This document shows positions 16,518-24,678 of a DNA stretch of 41,623 bases, in pieces. The DNA is from Faecousia sp. (GTDB lineage: Bacteria > Bacillota > Clostridia > Oscillospirales > Oscillospiraceae): positions 1-41,623 of the forward strand of contig JARIAT010000029.1 of NCBI GenBank assembly GCA_029257715.1. Direction: 5' to 3'. How positions within the stretch are numbered: the first letter of the stretch is position 1; the number at the start of each line of letters is the position of its first letter. The position numbers and the translations under genes were made by a program. The notes below the pieces were generated by a model that did no database searches, had not been told where the DNA came from, and was given only the letters and a program-made list of their open reading frames with translations.

Positions 16518-17363
16518 TTGAAAAAAATGTTCCGCATCGGCGAAATTTCCCGGCTTTACCATGTGGGGGTGGATACAATCCGCTACTATGAGCAGATCGG
16601 ACTGATCTGCCCCAAACGCTCCGAAAGCGGCTATCGGCTGTACAGTCAGAAGGATATCTGGCGGCTCAATGTGATCCGTGACCTGCGGGAGCTGGGATTT
16701 CCCACCGAATCCATCAAGGATTATCTGGACTTTCAGAATACCGACACCGCTCTGGAGCTTTTACAGCAGGAGCAGGATACCATCGACGAAAAGCTCCGAA
16801 CCCTGCATACCCTGCGGGAAAATGTTGAAAAGCGGATGGAAACCATCCGAATCGCCCGGCAGCTGCCTGTCAATCAGCCTGAACTGCGGGAGTATCCCGA
16901 CCGCAGCTGCTACCGCACTGCCGAAGGATATTCCACCGACGAAGAGATGGATATTCTCATTAAGACGCTGCTCAATCGGGGGGGAGAAACGCCGTATATC
17001 ATCGGAAACAACCAAATCGGTTCTCTGCTGGCCCCACAGCCGGACGGCAAGCTCAAATATGAGGCGGTATTCGTCATCGACGATCGGGGGGACAATGTCC
17101 TGCCCGGCGGAAAATATCTCTGCGTCACCTATCAGGGCGGCTACGAGCAGACCGGACAGTGGGCAAAAAAGCTTCTGGAGCAATCCCAAGCAATGGGCCT
17201 TCAGGCTCGCGGCCCGATTCTGGAAATTCTCTGGATTGACATTCATACCTCCCGCCGCATTGAAGAGCATATCACGGAATTACAGCTTCCTGTGGAGCCT
17301 CGCTCCGGCAGCGTATTGTCCCCGTGTAACGAAACGGCGGAATGTTTTTCCACAGAGCCGTGA
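16518..17363 (+). CDS. MerR-family regulator with GyrI-like effector-binding domain (BmrR-type)
   Basis: A 281-residue transcription regulator. The winged helix is at residues 4-75 (FRIGEISRLYHVGVDTIRYYEQ, SGYRLYSQKDIWRLNVI). A coiled coil follows at about 76-118. The C-terminal 150 residues are a GyrI/BmrR-like domain that binds amphipathic or small ligands (SCYRTAEGYSTDEEM, YEAVFVIDD, PGGKYLCVTYQGGYEQ, EILWIDIHTS). I chose the TTG at 16518, because AGAGGAG ends 9 bases before it; the ATG at 16527 would be 18 bases away. It is divergent from the YitT-type gene and its -10 lies in the operator, so activation of that gene and self-repression are expected. Confidence 0.9.
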   Translation: MKKMFRIGEISRLYHVGVDTIRYYEQIGLICPKRSESGYRLYSQKDIWRLNVIRDLRELGFPTESIKDYLDFQNTDTALELLQQEQDTIDEKLRTLHTLRENVEKRMETIRIARQLPVNQPELREYPDRSCYRTAEGYSTDEEMDILIKTLLNRGGETPYIIGNNQIGSLLAPQPDGKLKYEAVFVIDDRGDNVLPGGKYLCVTYQGGYEQTGQWAKKLLEQSQAMGLQARGPILEILWIDIHTSRRIEEHITELQLPVEPRSGSVLSPCNETAECFSTEP

Positions 17364-17395
17364 CAACATTCGGGAAAAGTCCCCGTCTATGTGCA

Positions 17396-17435
17396 AAACC
17401 CGTCCGAAGAACCAAGATTCCACGGACGGGTTTTT
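17396..17435. terminator. Bidirectional terminator between merR and XRE genes
   Basis: AAACCCGTCCG (17396-17406) pairs perfectly with CGGACGGGTTT (17423-17433); a T-run follows, and the A-run serves the other strand. It directly abuts the XRE stop. Confidence 0.88.
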
Positions 17436-18191
17436 CTATTTTTCGTATTTTCTGCCCACCACGTAAATGGGCACAAACAGTCCTGCCATAAAAAGCCCCA
17501 TCATCACCGGAAGCTCCGTCCAGCCGCTCTGCGCAGCGGCCGGAAGTTTCCACAGACCGGTCAGAATCGGCCCGAGAACCATTGCCGCACAGGACCAAAT
17601 GCGAATTGCCTGAAGGATATGGGGCCAATTGGCATTTGTGAAGCGGATTCCTGCCAGATTCATGCGGATCGGTCCATCGGAAAAGAAACTGATGTGGTGA
17701 TCGTCATAGTAATCCGGAAGTCTTGTCACGGCGCAGAAGCAGAAATAAATGCCAAATACGGCTGCCAGCGCAAACATCGTCAGCGTCATGGAAGAGATTC
17801 CCCCGAACCTGTGATGCAGCAATAGTCCGATCACACCGGCTGCCAGCGATGCCCCATACCGCACCGCCCATTTTCTGCGGTCCGGAAAGGTTCGGCAGGG
17901 GCGATCCTGTGCATACGTAATAGCGGTTTTTACGATTTCTTCCACATCCTCCGGCGGAATCTCCGTTGGCTCAATCCGCTGAGAAAGCAGCAGCTCTGTA
18001 ACGCTGACGCCCAGTTCTTCCGCCAACGGCAGCAGCAGCGGCGTATCCGGAATACTGACTCCCGTTTCCCATTTGCTGACCGCTTTGGGGGAAACAAACA
18101 GTTTTTCCGACAGCTGTTTCTGGGTCAGTCCTTTTTCTTTTCGCAGCAGCGCAACAAATGCACCGAATCTGGTTTTGTCGATGTCATACAT
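17436..18191 (-). CDS. XRE-family regulator with four C-terminal membrane helices
   Basis: A 251-residue protein. Residues 5-65 form a Cro/CI helix-turn-helix (FGAFVALLRKEKGLTQKQLSE begins it; SPKAVSKWETGVSIPDTPLL is the recognition part). A linker follows, then about four membrane helices between residues 110 and 245 (YGASLAAGVIGLLL, MTLTMFALAAVFGIYFCFCAV less one end residue, IWSCAAMVLGPILTGLW, LPVMMGLFMAGLFVPIYVVG). DNA binding at the membrane suggests direct sensing of envelope state or a peptide; this is inference. The ATG at 18191 follows a perfect AGGAGG by 8 bases; the GTG at 18200 would overlap that ribosome site. No target gene is evident next to it. Confidence 0.84.
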   Translation of the reverse strand: MYDIDKTRFGAFVALLRKEKGLTQKQLSEKLFVSPKAVSKWETGVSIPDTPLLLPLAEELGVSVTELLLSQRIEPTEIPPEDVEEIVKTAITYAQDRPCRTFPDRRKWAVRYGASLAAGVIGLLLHHRFGGISSMTLTMFALAAVFGIYFCFCAVTRLPDYYDDHHISFFSDGPIRMNLAGIRFTNANWPHILQAIRIWSCAAMVLGPILTGLWKLPAAAQSGWTELPVMMGLFMAGLFVPIYVVGRKYEK

Positions 18192-18300
18192 GTGTCTCAC
18201 CTCCTGTTTACCATAGCATTTGGCGGCCGTTTTCGCAACCGAATCTCAAGCGACCTGCTCTAAAACAGAGGTTTTTCAGGTTTCCGGGCCTTTCTGTGAA

Positions 18301-18338
18301 AAAATCCCCATCCGGTTGGATGGGGATTTTAGGATTTT
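18301..18338 (-). terminator. Terminator after rsmG
   Basis: Perfect 13-bp stem (18301-18313 with 18318-18330) around AAAATCCCCATCC with a GGTT loop. On the minus strand it ends in a T-run. Confidence 0.88.
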
Positions 18339-19040
18339 TTACAGGGGCGCCTGCTTAATTTTGGCAAATCGTCTTGGGTATCGGGCAGGGGTAGGGGACA
18401 CCTTGCGCAGCACGATGACCATATGCTCCGTGCCGTCCATCGGAAAGGCTTCTGCCTTCTCCAGCTTCAGCCCCAGCTGCTTAATGGCATTTTTTGCCTC
18501 TGCCAGCTCTTCCCGTCCGGCGCTGCCCTTCATGGCCAGCACCGCACCGCCCACCTTGACATAGGGCGCCGTCAGCTCCAACAAAATGTTCAGCCGTGCC
18601 ACCGCGCGGCTTGTGGCGAAATCATAGCTTTCCCGCCGATCCTGCACGGCCTCTTCCGCCCGGGCCGTGATGCACTGGGCTTCCACCCCAAGCTGAGGCA
18701 GAACGCTCTCAAGCCAGTTCATCCGCTTGCCCAGCGAATCCAGCAGGGTAAGCTCCAGCTCCGGACAGGCAATTTTCAAGGGGACTCCGGGAAATCCGGC
18801 TCCGCAGCCCACGTCAATCAGGCTTTTCCCCCGAAGATCCGCACATTTCAGCACCGTCAGGCAGTCCGCCAGATGCAGCCGTGCCACCTGATCGGGGGCG
18901 GTGATTGCGGTCAGATTCATCACTTTATTCTGCTCCACAACTGCCTCGCCGAATCGGCACAGCCCTTCGGGCGCACCTTCCGGAAGCTCCAGCTTCAGCT
19001 CCTCCAGACTTGTCCGGAGGGTTTCCAACATTTGATCCAT
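18339..19040 (-). CDS. rsmG: 16S rRNA (guanine-527-N7) methyltransferase RsmG
   Basis: A 233-residue class I SAM methyltransferase, formerly GidB, which modifies G527 in the 530 loop of 16S rRNA; loss gives low-level streptomycin resistance in other species. The SAM-binding motif is SLIDVGCGAGFPGVPLKIACP near residue 73. NLTAI and HLADCLT precede it, and TSRAVARL and MKGSAGREEL follow, as expected. In many Firmicutes it sits beside mnmG at the origin; here it is about 16 kb from dnaA, following a DUF3810 gene by 8 bases in the same direction, so the two are probably co-transcribed. Confidence 0.95.
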   Translation of the reverse strand: MDQMLETLRTSLEELKLELPEGAPEGLCRFGEAVVEQNKVMNLTAITAPDQVARLHLADCLTVLKCADLRGKSLIDVGCGAGFPGVPLKIACPELELTLLDSLGKRMNWLESVLPQLGVEAQCITARAEEAVQDRRESYDFATSRAVARLNILLELTAPYVKVGGAVLAMKGSAGREELAEAKNAIKQLGLKLEKAEAFPMDGTEHMVIVLRKVSPTPARYPRRFAKIKQAPL

Positions 19041-19048
19041 TGAATTTC

Positions 19049-20206
19049 TCAGCCCCCGACCTTTGCATTCGCAATTCCGCTCAGATCCACCTGCGACTCG
19101 TCATAGGGGTTGAACTTGACCTCTTCCTCTTCCTCCGGAGCGGTATACTCACTGATATACCAGTTGACAAGATAGTCGCACACCGCACTATATGAGCCGG
19201 CACTTCCGCCGCTGACTTTCAGATAGGCATCATTGACCTTCTTACTGACCTCGGAAGCCTTCTTCTCCTGATGCTCCGCGTAAAAGCGGTCATAGGCATC
19301 AAGATCCCACTGGAATTCATTCGTGCGGCCGTCAGCGACACGCTTTGCCGCCGTGGGGTCTACACCGACCAGTGCTTCATAGCAGTAGCGGTAGGCCATA
19401 AAATAGCCGGAATAGCGGTATTCCTGATTTTCTGAGGCCTCACAGGCGAGAAATGCAGAGAAATTCGCAGCATCCTCCTGCGCTACGCACAGACGCTTCG
19501 CCATCTCGTGAGCCATCTGGAAGGGCAGACCGAGGGCCGGAATCTGAGGATTGACCGCCGCCTCACCGGTCAGGAAGCAGGTCAGACCCTTGACTCCCAT
19601 GGAGGTATAAAGATCCGCCCAGCCAAGCTCCTTGACCGGAACATATTCTCCGCCGTAGATGGAAAAATAGTGATCCAACACCAGATGACGGAAGCCGTTT
19701 CCCGTCTCGGCCGCCAGCGTTTTAAAATCAGAGAACGCCGCATTGCCCTTGTCATCCCTAGAAATCGACTTAGAAAGCTCGTTGGCCTTATCCCGATAGA
19801 ATGTAGCCGCTTCCTCCAGCTCCGTCTGGGTATAGTCGGCCATCTCCAGCCGCAGGTCGTTCTCGATGGGGCCTGCATAGTAGTTCAGGCCGTAAATTGC
19901 CGTATTGAGGCACACCGCCATACTGCAAACCGCCAAAACCCATCCAAGCCACTGGATCACGCTTCGCTTAAAGATGATGACCAGCACCAGAGCCGCCACC
20001 GCCACAACCGCAGCCACAATGACCGCCAGCTGCCAGATGTTGAAGTCCACGCCGGAACTCCACACCGTCAAAAAGCCCTGAACCGATCTTGTCACATAGG
20101 GATAGACCATATCCACCAGCAGGCTGTATCTCTGACCCAGCTGTGTCAGCGCCCAGGTAATGGCGGCAAAGATGGCAGCGGTCAGATATCCACGCCAATA
20201 TTTCAA
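19049..20206 (-). CDS. DUF3810 family membrane protein, putative metalloprotease with altered motif
   Basis: A 385-residue protein. Three membrane helices occupy residues 1-120, and about 260 extracytoplasmic residues follow. The LPFQMAHEMAKRLC and QEDAANFSAFLACEASENQEYRYSG segments identify DUF3810, whose usual motif, as I recall the family, is a zinc-protease-like HExxH. Here the second His is Lys (HEMAK), which should impair zinc binding. A Pro/Glu-rich stretch (APEEEEEV) is near the C-terminus. The start is a TTG at 20206, 6 bases after GGGGGA; no ATG fits. rsmG follows by 8 bases. Role unknown; a protein with lost or changed catalysis is possible. Confidence 0.78.
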   Translation of the reverse strand: MKYWRGYLTAAIFAAITWALTQLGQRYSLLVDMVYPYVTRSVQGFLTVWSSGVDFNIWQLAVIVAAVVAVAALVLVIIFKRSVIQWLGWVLAVCSMAVCLNTAIYGLNYYAGPIENDLRLEMADYTQTELEEAATFYRDKANELSKSISRDDKGNAAFSDFKTLAAETGNGFRHLVLDHYFSIYGGEYVPVKELGWADLYTSMGVKGLTCFLTGEAAVNPQIPALGLPFQMAHEMAKRLCVAQEDAANFSAFLACEASENQEYRYSGYFMAYRYCYEALVGVDPTAAKRVADGRTNEFQWDLDAYDRFYAEHQEKKASEVSKKVNDAYLKVSGGSAGSYSAVCDYLVNWYISEYTAPEEEEEVKFNPYDESQVDLSGIANAKVGG

Positions 20207-20387
20207 AGAGAAATCCCCCTTTCAGAGATTCAATTGTTCTCCGTTTGCGAAGAAACCAGTAAAATCGTATAAATTGTCTTATACAGTATAACACACATCC
20301 CCATCTTTGTCTCTATAAATTTTTTAAAATTTCTGCTCAGGGCAGCATTTCTCCCGGATCTTCCCTTATATTCTATGGAAAAGGCCG

Positions 20388-20420
20388 AAAAAAATCCCTC
20401 GGCAGAAACTGCCGAGGGAT
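20388..20420 (-). terminator. pckA terminator
   Basis: ATCCCTCGGCAG pairs perfectly with CTGCCGAGGGAT around an AAA loop. On the minus strand seven T residues follow. Confidence 0.92.
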
Positions 20421-20442
20421 AAGAACATCGATTTTTCTCGGA

Positions 20443-22047
20443 TTAGAGCTGAGGACCAGCCTCAACCAGAGCCTTACCTGCGTCGTTTCCGGTGTACTTA
20501 ACAAAGTTCTTGATGAAGCGAGCAGCCAGATCCTTTGCCTTCTCGTCCCAGTCGGCACCGTTTTCGTAGGTGTTGCGAGGGAAGAGGATCTTGGTGTCAA
20601 CGCCGGGAAGCTCCGTAGGAACCGCGAAGTTGAAGTAGGGGACATTCTGGGTTTCCGCCTTCAGAATCGAGCCATCGAGAATGGCGTCGATGATGCCGCG
20701 GGTATCCTTGATGGAGATCCGCTTGCCGGTGCCGTTCCAGCCGGTGTTGACCAGGTATGCCTTTGCGCCGGTCTTCTCCATCTTCTTAACCAGCTCTTCT
20801 GCATACTTGGTGGGATGCAGCTCCAAAAATGCCTGACCGAAGCAGGCGGAGAAGGTCGGAGTCGGCTCGGTAATGCCGCGCTCGGTGCCGGCCAGCTTGG
20901 AGGTGAAGCCGGAGAGGAAATAGTACTGGGCCTGCTCCGGAGTCAGGATGGATACGGGAGGCAGAACGCCGAACGCATCAGCGGAGAGGAAAATTACATT
21001 CTCTGCCGCAGGAGCGGAGGAGACAGGACGCACGATCTTCTCAATATGGTTGATGGGGTAGGAAACACGGGTATTTTCCGTGACAGACTTATCCGCAAAG
21101 TCGCACTTGCCCTCGGCATCGACTGTCACATTCTCCAAAAGCGCATTGCGGCGGATTGCGTTATAGATATCAGGCTCAGATTCCTTATCGAGGTTAATAA
21201 CCTTTGCGTAGCAGCCGCCCTCAAAATTAAACACGCCGTTGTCATCCCAGCCGTGCTCGTCGTCACCGATGAGCAGACGCTTGGGGTCGGTGGAAAGGGT
21301 GGTCTTGCCGGTGCCGGACAGGCCGAAGAACAGGGCAGTGTGCTCACCGTTCATGTCGGTATTGGCAGAGCAGTGCATGGAGGCCATGCCCTTGAGGGGC
21401 AGGAAGTAGTTCATCATGGAGAACATACCCTTCTTCATCTCGCCGCCGTACCAGGTATTGAGAATAACCTGCTCCCGGTCGGTCAGATTAAAGACAACCG
21501 CAGTCTCGGAATTGAGGCCCAGCTCCTTATAATTCTCAACCTTGGCCTTGGAGGCATTGTAGACAACGAAGTCCGGCTCAAAATGCTCCAGCTCTTCCGC
21601 GCTGGGCTGAATGAACATATTCTTGACAAAATGAGCCTGCCATGCCACTTCCATAATGAAGCGGACAGCCATACGGGTATCCTTGTTTGCACCGCAGAAA
21701 GCATCGACCACATAGAGTTTCTTTCCGGACAGCTCCTTGATGGCCAGTGCCTTGCAGGCCTTCCATGCCTCGAGCGTTGCGGGCTTATTATCGTTCTTAA
21801 ATTCGTCGGAGGTCCACCACACAGTATCCTTGGAGGTGTCGTCCATAACGATGAACTTATCCTTAGGAGAACGGCCGGTATAGATGCCGGTCATTACATT
21901 AACAGCACCCAGCTCGGTCAGCTGGCCCTTATCAAAGCCCTCGAGCGTGGGATCGGTTTCTGCAGCAAACAGTTCCTCATAGGAGGGGTTGTGGACAATC
22001 TCGGCTGCACCGGTAATGCCATACTTGCTCAGATCAATCTGTGCCAT
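20443..22047 (-). CDS. pckA: Phosphoenolpyruvate carboxykinase (ATP)
   Basis: A 534-residue ATP-type PEPCK. It interconverts oxaloacetate + ATP with PEP + CO2 + ADP in the cytosol; in fermenting anaerobes it often runs toward oxaloacetate, gaining ATP. Signatures are [11 protein letters not shown] near residue 60, the kinase-1a/P-loop [13 protein letters not shown] near residue 245, the metal-binding [10 protein letters not shown], and [10 protein letters not shown] followed by the adenine-binding [11 protein letters not shown]. The ATG at 22047 follows AGAGGT by 8 bases; an upstream in-frame ATG at 22065 lacks a site. It is divergent from the Na+-pumping oxaloacetate decarboxylase operon. 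Confidence 0.97.
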   Translation of the reverse strand: MAQIDLSKYGITGAAEIVHNPSYEELFAAETDPTLEGFDKGQLTELGAVNVMTGIYTGRSPKDKFIVMDDTSKDTVWWTSDEFKNDNKPATLEAWKACKALAIKELSGKKLYVVDAFCGANKDTRMAVRFIMEVAWQAHFVKNMFIQPSAEELEHFEPDFVVYNASKAKVENYKELGLNSETAVVFNLTDREQVILNTWYGGEMKKGMFSMMNYFLPLKGMASMHCSANTDMNGEHTALFFGLSGTGKTTLSTDPKRLLIGDDEHGWDDNGVFNFEGGCYAKVINLDKESEPDIYNAIRRNALLENVTVDAEGKCDFADKSVTENTRVSYPINHIEKIVRPVSSAPAAENVIFLSADAFGVLPPVSILTPEQAQYYFLSGFTSKLAGTERGITEPTPTFSACFGQAFLELHPTKYAEELVKKMEKTGAKAYLVNTGWNGTGKRISIKDTRGIIDAILDGSILKAETQNVPYFNFAVPTELPGVDTKILFPRNTYENGADWDEKAKDLAARFIKNFVKYTGNDAGKALVEAGPQL

Positions 22048-22155
22048 AGTTAGTACCTCTTTCATTTATAAATGTACAAATTTACAGCGGAGAACCGCAG
22101 TGAAAATCTGATTCATGTATTTTTTTGAATTCGGCTCTCCATGTTTTGCAGGCTT

Positions 22156-22184
22156 ATCATACACCATTTTGAATCAAAAATCAA
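22156..22184 (-). promoter_or_regulatory. SigA-type promoter for pckA
   Basis: On the minus strand: TTGATT (22179-22184), 17 bases, TATGAT (22156-22161). It implies a leader of about 100 bases. Confidence 0.65.
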
Positions 22185-22252
22185 TCACCCTTTGGCGAAT
22201 TTTATTTTTTGAAATTTCCCCTTTCTTTTAACAATTTTAAACAGAAAATATA

Positions 22253-22281
22253 TTGCAATTCAGACTTTTTTGTGTTATAAT
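22253..22281 (+). promoter_or_regulatory. SigA promoter (extended -10) for the oad operon
   Basis: TTGCAA (22253-22258), 17 bases, TGT plus perfect TATAAT (22276-22281). The transcript would have a leader of about 230 bases before oadA. Confidence 0.75.
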
Positions 22282-22362
22282 GTATGGAGCGTAATTCGGT
22301 ATATATGATTCTATAGTTGTATATCGGTATGAAATTATCGTTTATTTTTATCTTTTTGAATC

Positions 22363-22481
22363 ATAATCACGATTATTGAATTGTATTTTTTGACCGGGAC
22401 GTTTTCCAAGATGAATTTTCCGGTCCGAAAGATAAAATCAGGCTGGTGAAAATTTGTTTTCTTTCACGAAAATTTATTTTC
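22363..22481 (+). promoter_or_regulatory. Possible regulatory repeats in the oadA leader
   Basis: Inside the 230-base leader are the inverted pair ATAATC/GATTAT (22363/22371) and GACCGG/CCGGTC near 22392/22420. Two 14-base near-palindromes, GAAAATTTGTTTTC (22448-22461) and GAAAATTTATTTTC (22468-22481), have starts exactly 20 bases apart; GTGAAA/TTTCAC flank the first. No terminator or known riboswitch is recognised. Could be tandem operators. Confidence 0.4.
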
Positions 22482-22519
22482 CTCATCCGCCCAAAATTAT
22501 TCTACGGAGGTAACTCAAA

Positions 22520-23902
22520 ATGGCAAGAAAAGTCCAATTTGTCGAAACTGTTTTGCGTGACGCAAACCAGTCTTTGATTGCCACCCGCCTGCCCTACGAC
22601 AAGTTCGAGCCTATGCTCCCCACCATCGACAAGGCCGGCTACTATGCAGCCGAGTGCTGGGGCGGCGCCACTTTCGACGTATGTCTGCGCTATCTGCACG
22701 AAGATCCTTGGGAGCGCCTGCGCAAAATCCGCGCCGCCATGCCCAACACCAAGCTGCAGATGCTGCTGCGCGGCCAGAATGTCCTCGGCTATTCCCATTA
22801 TCCCGATGACTTTGTGAAGCTGTTCGTGGCAAAGGCTGTCGAAAATGGCATCGATGTTATCCGTATTTTCGACGCCCTCAATGACGTCAATAACCTCAAG
22901 GTCGCAATGGAGGCCACCGTCAAGGCCGGCGCCATCGCTTCCGGTACCATTTCCTACACAACCTCTCCCGTCCATACCCATCAGAAATATGTTCAGATGG
23001 TCAAGGAGCTGAAGGAGATGGGCGCTTCCACCATCTGCATCAAGGATATGGCCGGCATCATGGGCCCCAAGGAGGCTTACGACCTCGTTTCCGCCATTAA
23101 GGATGCCGTGGATCTTCCCATTGACCTGCACACCCACTGCACCACCGGTCTTGCATTTATGACCTATCTCAAGGCAGTGGAAGCCGGCGTCGATATCATC
23201 GACACCGCCATCTCCCCCTTCTCCGGCGGCACCTCTCAGCCCGCCACCGAAACCCTCGCCTATGCGCTGCGTCAGCTGGGCTATGAGGTGGATCTCGATG
23301 ACACCGCCACCAAGAAAATGGCCGACTACTTCAAGGGTGTCCGCGACGAATTCATCAAAGACGGCACCATGATGCCCAAGTCCATGGCCACCGATACCCA
23401 GTGCCTGACCTATCAGGTTCCCGGCGGTATGCTCTCGAACCTTCTGTCTCAGCTCAAGCAGATGAATGCCCTTGATCGGTTTGACGAAGCGCTGCTGGAG
23501 ACACCCAAGGTCCGCAAGGATATGGGTTATCCTCCCCTTGTCACCCCTACCTCCCAGATGGTCGGCGTGCAGGCTGTCCGCAACGTCCTCGACGGCCAGC
23601 GCTACAAGACCGTTTCCAAAGAAATCAAGGCTTACTGCCGCGGCGAATACGGTCATACGCCCGCACCCATCGATCCCGAAATCCAGAAGCAGATTCTGGG
23701 GGACGAGAAGCCTCTGGAGGGCCGCTATGCCGACACGCTGGAGCCGATTGTTGACAAGACCCGCAAGGAGCTTGAGGGCGTCGCAAGATCCGATGAGGAT
23801 GTCCTGAGCTACATCGCCTTCCCCAGCCTGGCCGAGAAGTTCTTTGAAGAGCGCAAGGCAAAGGAAGAGAATATGGCTACCTACACCATCGTAGAAGCCT
23901 AA
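22520..23902 (+). CDS. oadA: Oxaloacetate decarboxylase alpha (carboxyltransferase) subunit, without biotin domain
   Basis: A 460-residue TIM-barrel carboxyltransferase (also annotated pyruvate carboxylase subunit B). It moves the carboxyl group from oxaloacetate to biotin on the separate carrier encoded two genes downstream. ETVLRDANQSLIATRL at residues 9-24 holds the catalytic metal Asp. Other metal and substrate motifs are RIFDALNDVNNL, CIKDMAGI with the key Lys near residue 175, and DLHTHCTTG with metal His residues. In Klebsiella OadA the biotin domain is fused; here the protein stops after the second domain. GGAGG precedes the ATG. First gene of the oadA-oadG-carrier-oadB operon. Confidence 0.93.
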   Translation: MARKVQFVETVLRDANQSLIATRLPYDKFEPMLPTIDKAGYYAAECWGGATFDVCLRYLHEDPWERLRKIRAAMPNTKLQMLLRGQNVLGYSHYPDDFVKLFVAKAVENGIDVIRIFDALNDVNNLKVAMEATVKAGAIASGTISYTTSPVHTHQKYVQMVKELKEMGASTICIKDMAGIMGPKEAYDLVSAIKDAVDLPIDLHTHCTTGLAFMTYLKAVEAGVDIIDTAISPFSGGTSQPATETLAYALRQLGYEVDLDDTATKKMADYFKGVRDEFIKDGTMMPKSMATDTQCLTYQVPGGMLSNLLSQLKQMNALDRFDEALLETPKVRKDMGYPPLVTPTSQMVGVQAVRNVLDGQRYKTVSKEIKAYCRGEYGHTPAPIDPEIQKQILGDEKPLEGRYADTLEPIVDKTRKELEGVARSDEDVLSYIAFPSLAEKFFEERKAKEENMATYTIVEA

Positions 23903-23914
23903 GGAGGAATCATC

Positions 23915-24268
23915 ATGTTCCTGAACTCTACCCTCCCCGCACATCTGGGGCTGGCCGATGCCGGTGTGATTGCGCTTTTGGGCTACGCCGTGGTATTTTT
24001 CGGCCTGATCCTGCTGATGGGCGTTCTGATCTGTCTTGGAAAAATCTTCGCCAAGGCAGACGCGAAGCCCCATTCTTCCACTGCTGAGCCTGCCGCAGCT
24101 CCTGCTGCCGCTCCCGCTCCCAAGCCTGAGGCTCCCGGCGCTGCCGGTCAGCTGATGCTGCACGATGTGGAGCCTAAGACCGCAGCCATGCTGATGGCCA
24201 TTGTCGCCAATCAGATGGGCAAGCCCCTCAATGAGCTGCGCTTCATTTCCATCAAGGAGGTCAAGTAA
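23915..24268 (+). CDS. OadG-family gamma subunit of the Na+-pumping decarboxylase
   Basis: A 117-residue protein. One membrane helix at about residues 15-45 (GVIALLGYAVVFFGLILLMG) is followed by an Ala/Pro-rich linker (residues 55-80). A folded C-terminal tail ends in LNELRFISIKEVK. Gamma subunits anchor the alpha subunit to the beta pump and aid assembly; some bind zinc at the C-terminus, but no clear ligands are seen here. AAGGAGG precedes the ATG, 12 bases after oadA. The tail is longer than in the minimal OadG of enterobacteria and resembles the OadG-family proteins of Clostridia. Confidence 0.85.
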   Translation: MFLNSTLPAHLGLADAGVIALLGYAVVFFGLILLMGVLICLGKIFAKADAKPHSSTAEPAAAPAAAPAPKPEAPGAAGQLMLHDVEPKTAAMLMAIVANQMGKPLNELRFISIKEVK

Positions 24269-24270
24269 TC

Positions 24271-24666
24271 ATGAAATACAAAGTTACCCTCAACGGCCGG
24301 ACCTATGAAGTTGAGGTCGAAGCAGGCAAGGCCATGCTTCTCGATGAGTACGAAGCCATTGCTCCTGCCCCCGCTGCCCCTGCCGCTGCAGCTCCTGCCG
24401 CAGCACCCGCTGCTGCTCCCGCCGCTGCCGCAGCACCCGTTATCACCGGCAACGGCACCCCTGTCGAGGCCCCGATGCCCGGCAACATCCTCAAAGTCAA
24501 CGTCAATGTCGGCGATGCGGTCAAGGAAGGCCAGGTTCTGGTCGTTCTGGAAGCCATGAAGATGGAAAACGAGATCATGGCACCCAAGGCCGGCACTGTT
24601 ACCCAGGTAGTCGTAACCAAGGGTTCCACCGTCGATACCGGTGCTCCTCTGGTCGTCCTCGCATAA
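24271..24666 (+). CDS. Biotin carboxyl carrier protein of the decarboxylase complex
   Basis: A 131-residue biotinyl protein. An N-terminal beta-strand region (KYKVTLNGRTYEVEVEAGK) is followed by an Ala/Pro linker at about residues 31-55, a flexible tether. The biotinyl domain follows, with EAPMPGNILKVNVNVGD and the biotinylation motif EAMKMEN, whose Lys near residue 98 carries biotin. It ferries CO2 from OadA to OadB. The start is 2 bases after the OadG stop, so translation is tightly coupled. No gene for a biotin ligase is in the window. Confidence 0.94.
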   Translation: MKYKVTLNGRTYEVEVEAGKAMLLDEYEAIAPAPAAPAAAAPAAAPAAAPAAAAAPVITGNGTPVEAPMPGNILKVNVNVGDAVKEGQVLVVLEAMKMENEIMAPKAGTVTQVVVTKGSTVDTGAPLVVLA

Positions 24667-24678
24667 GGAGGGCTTTCC

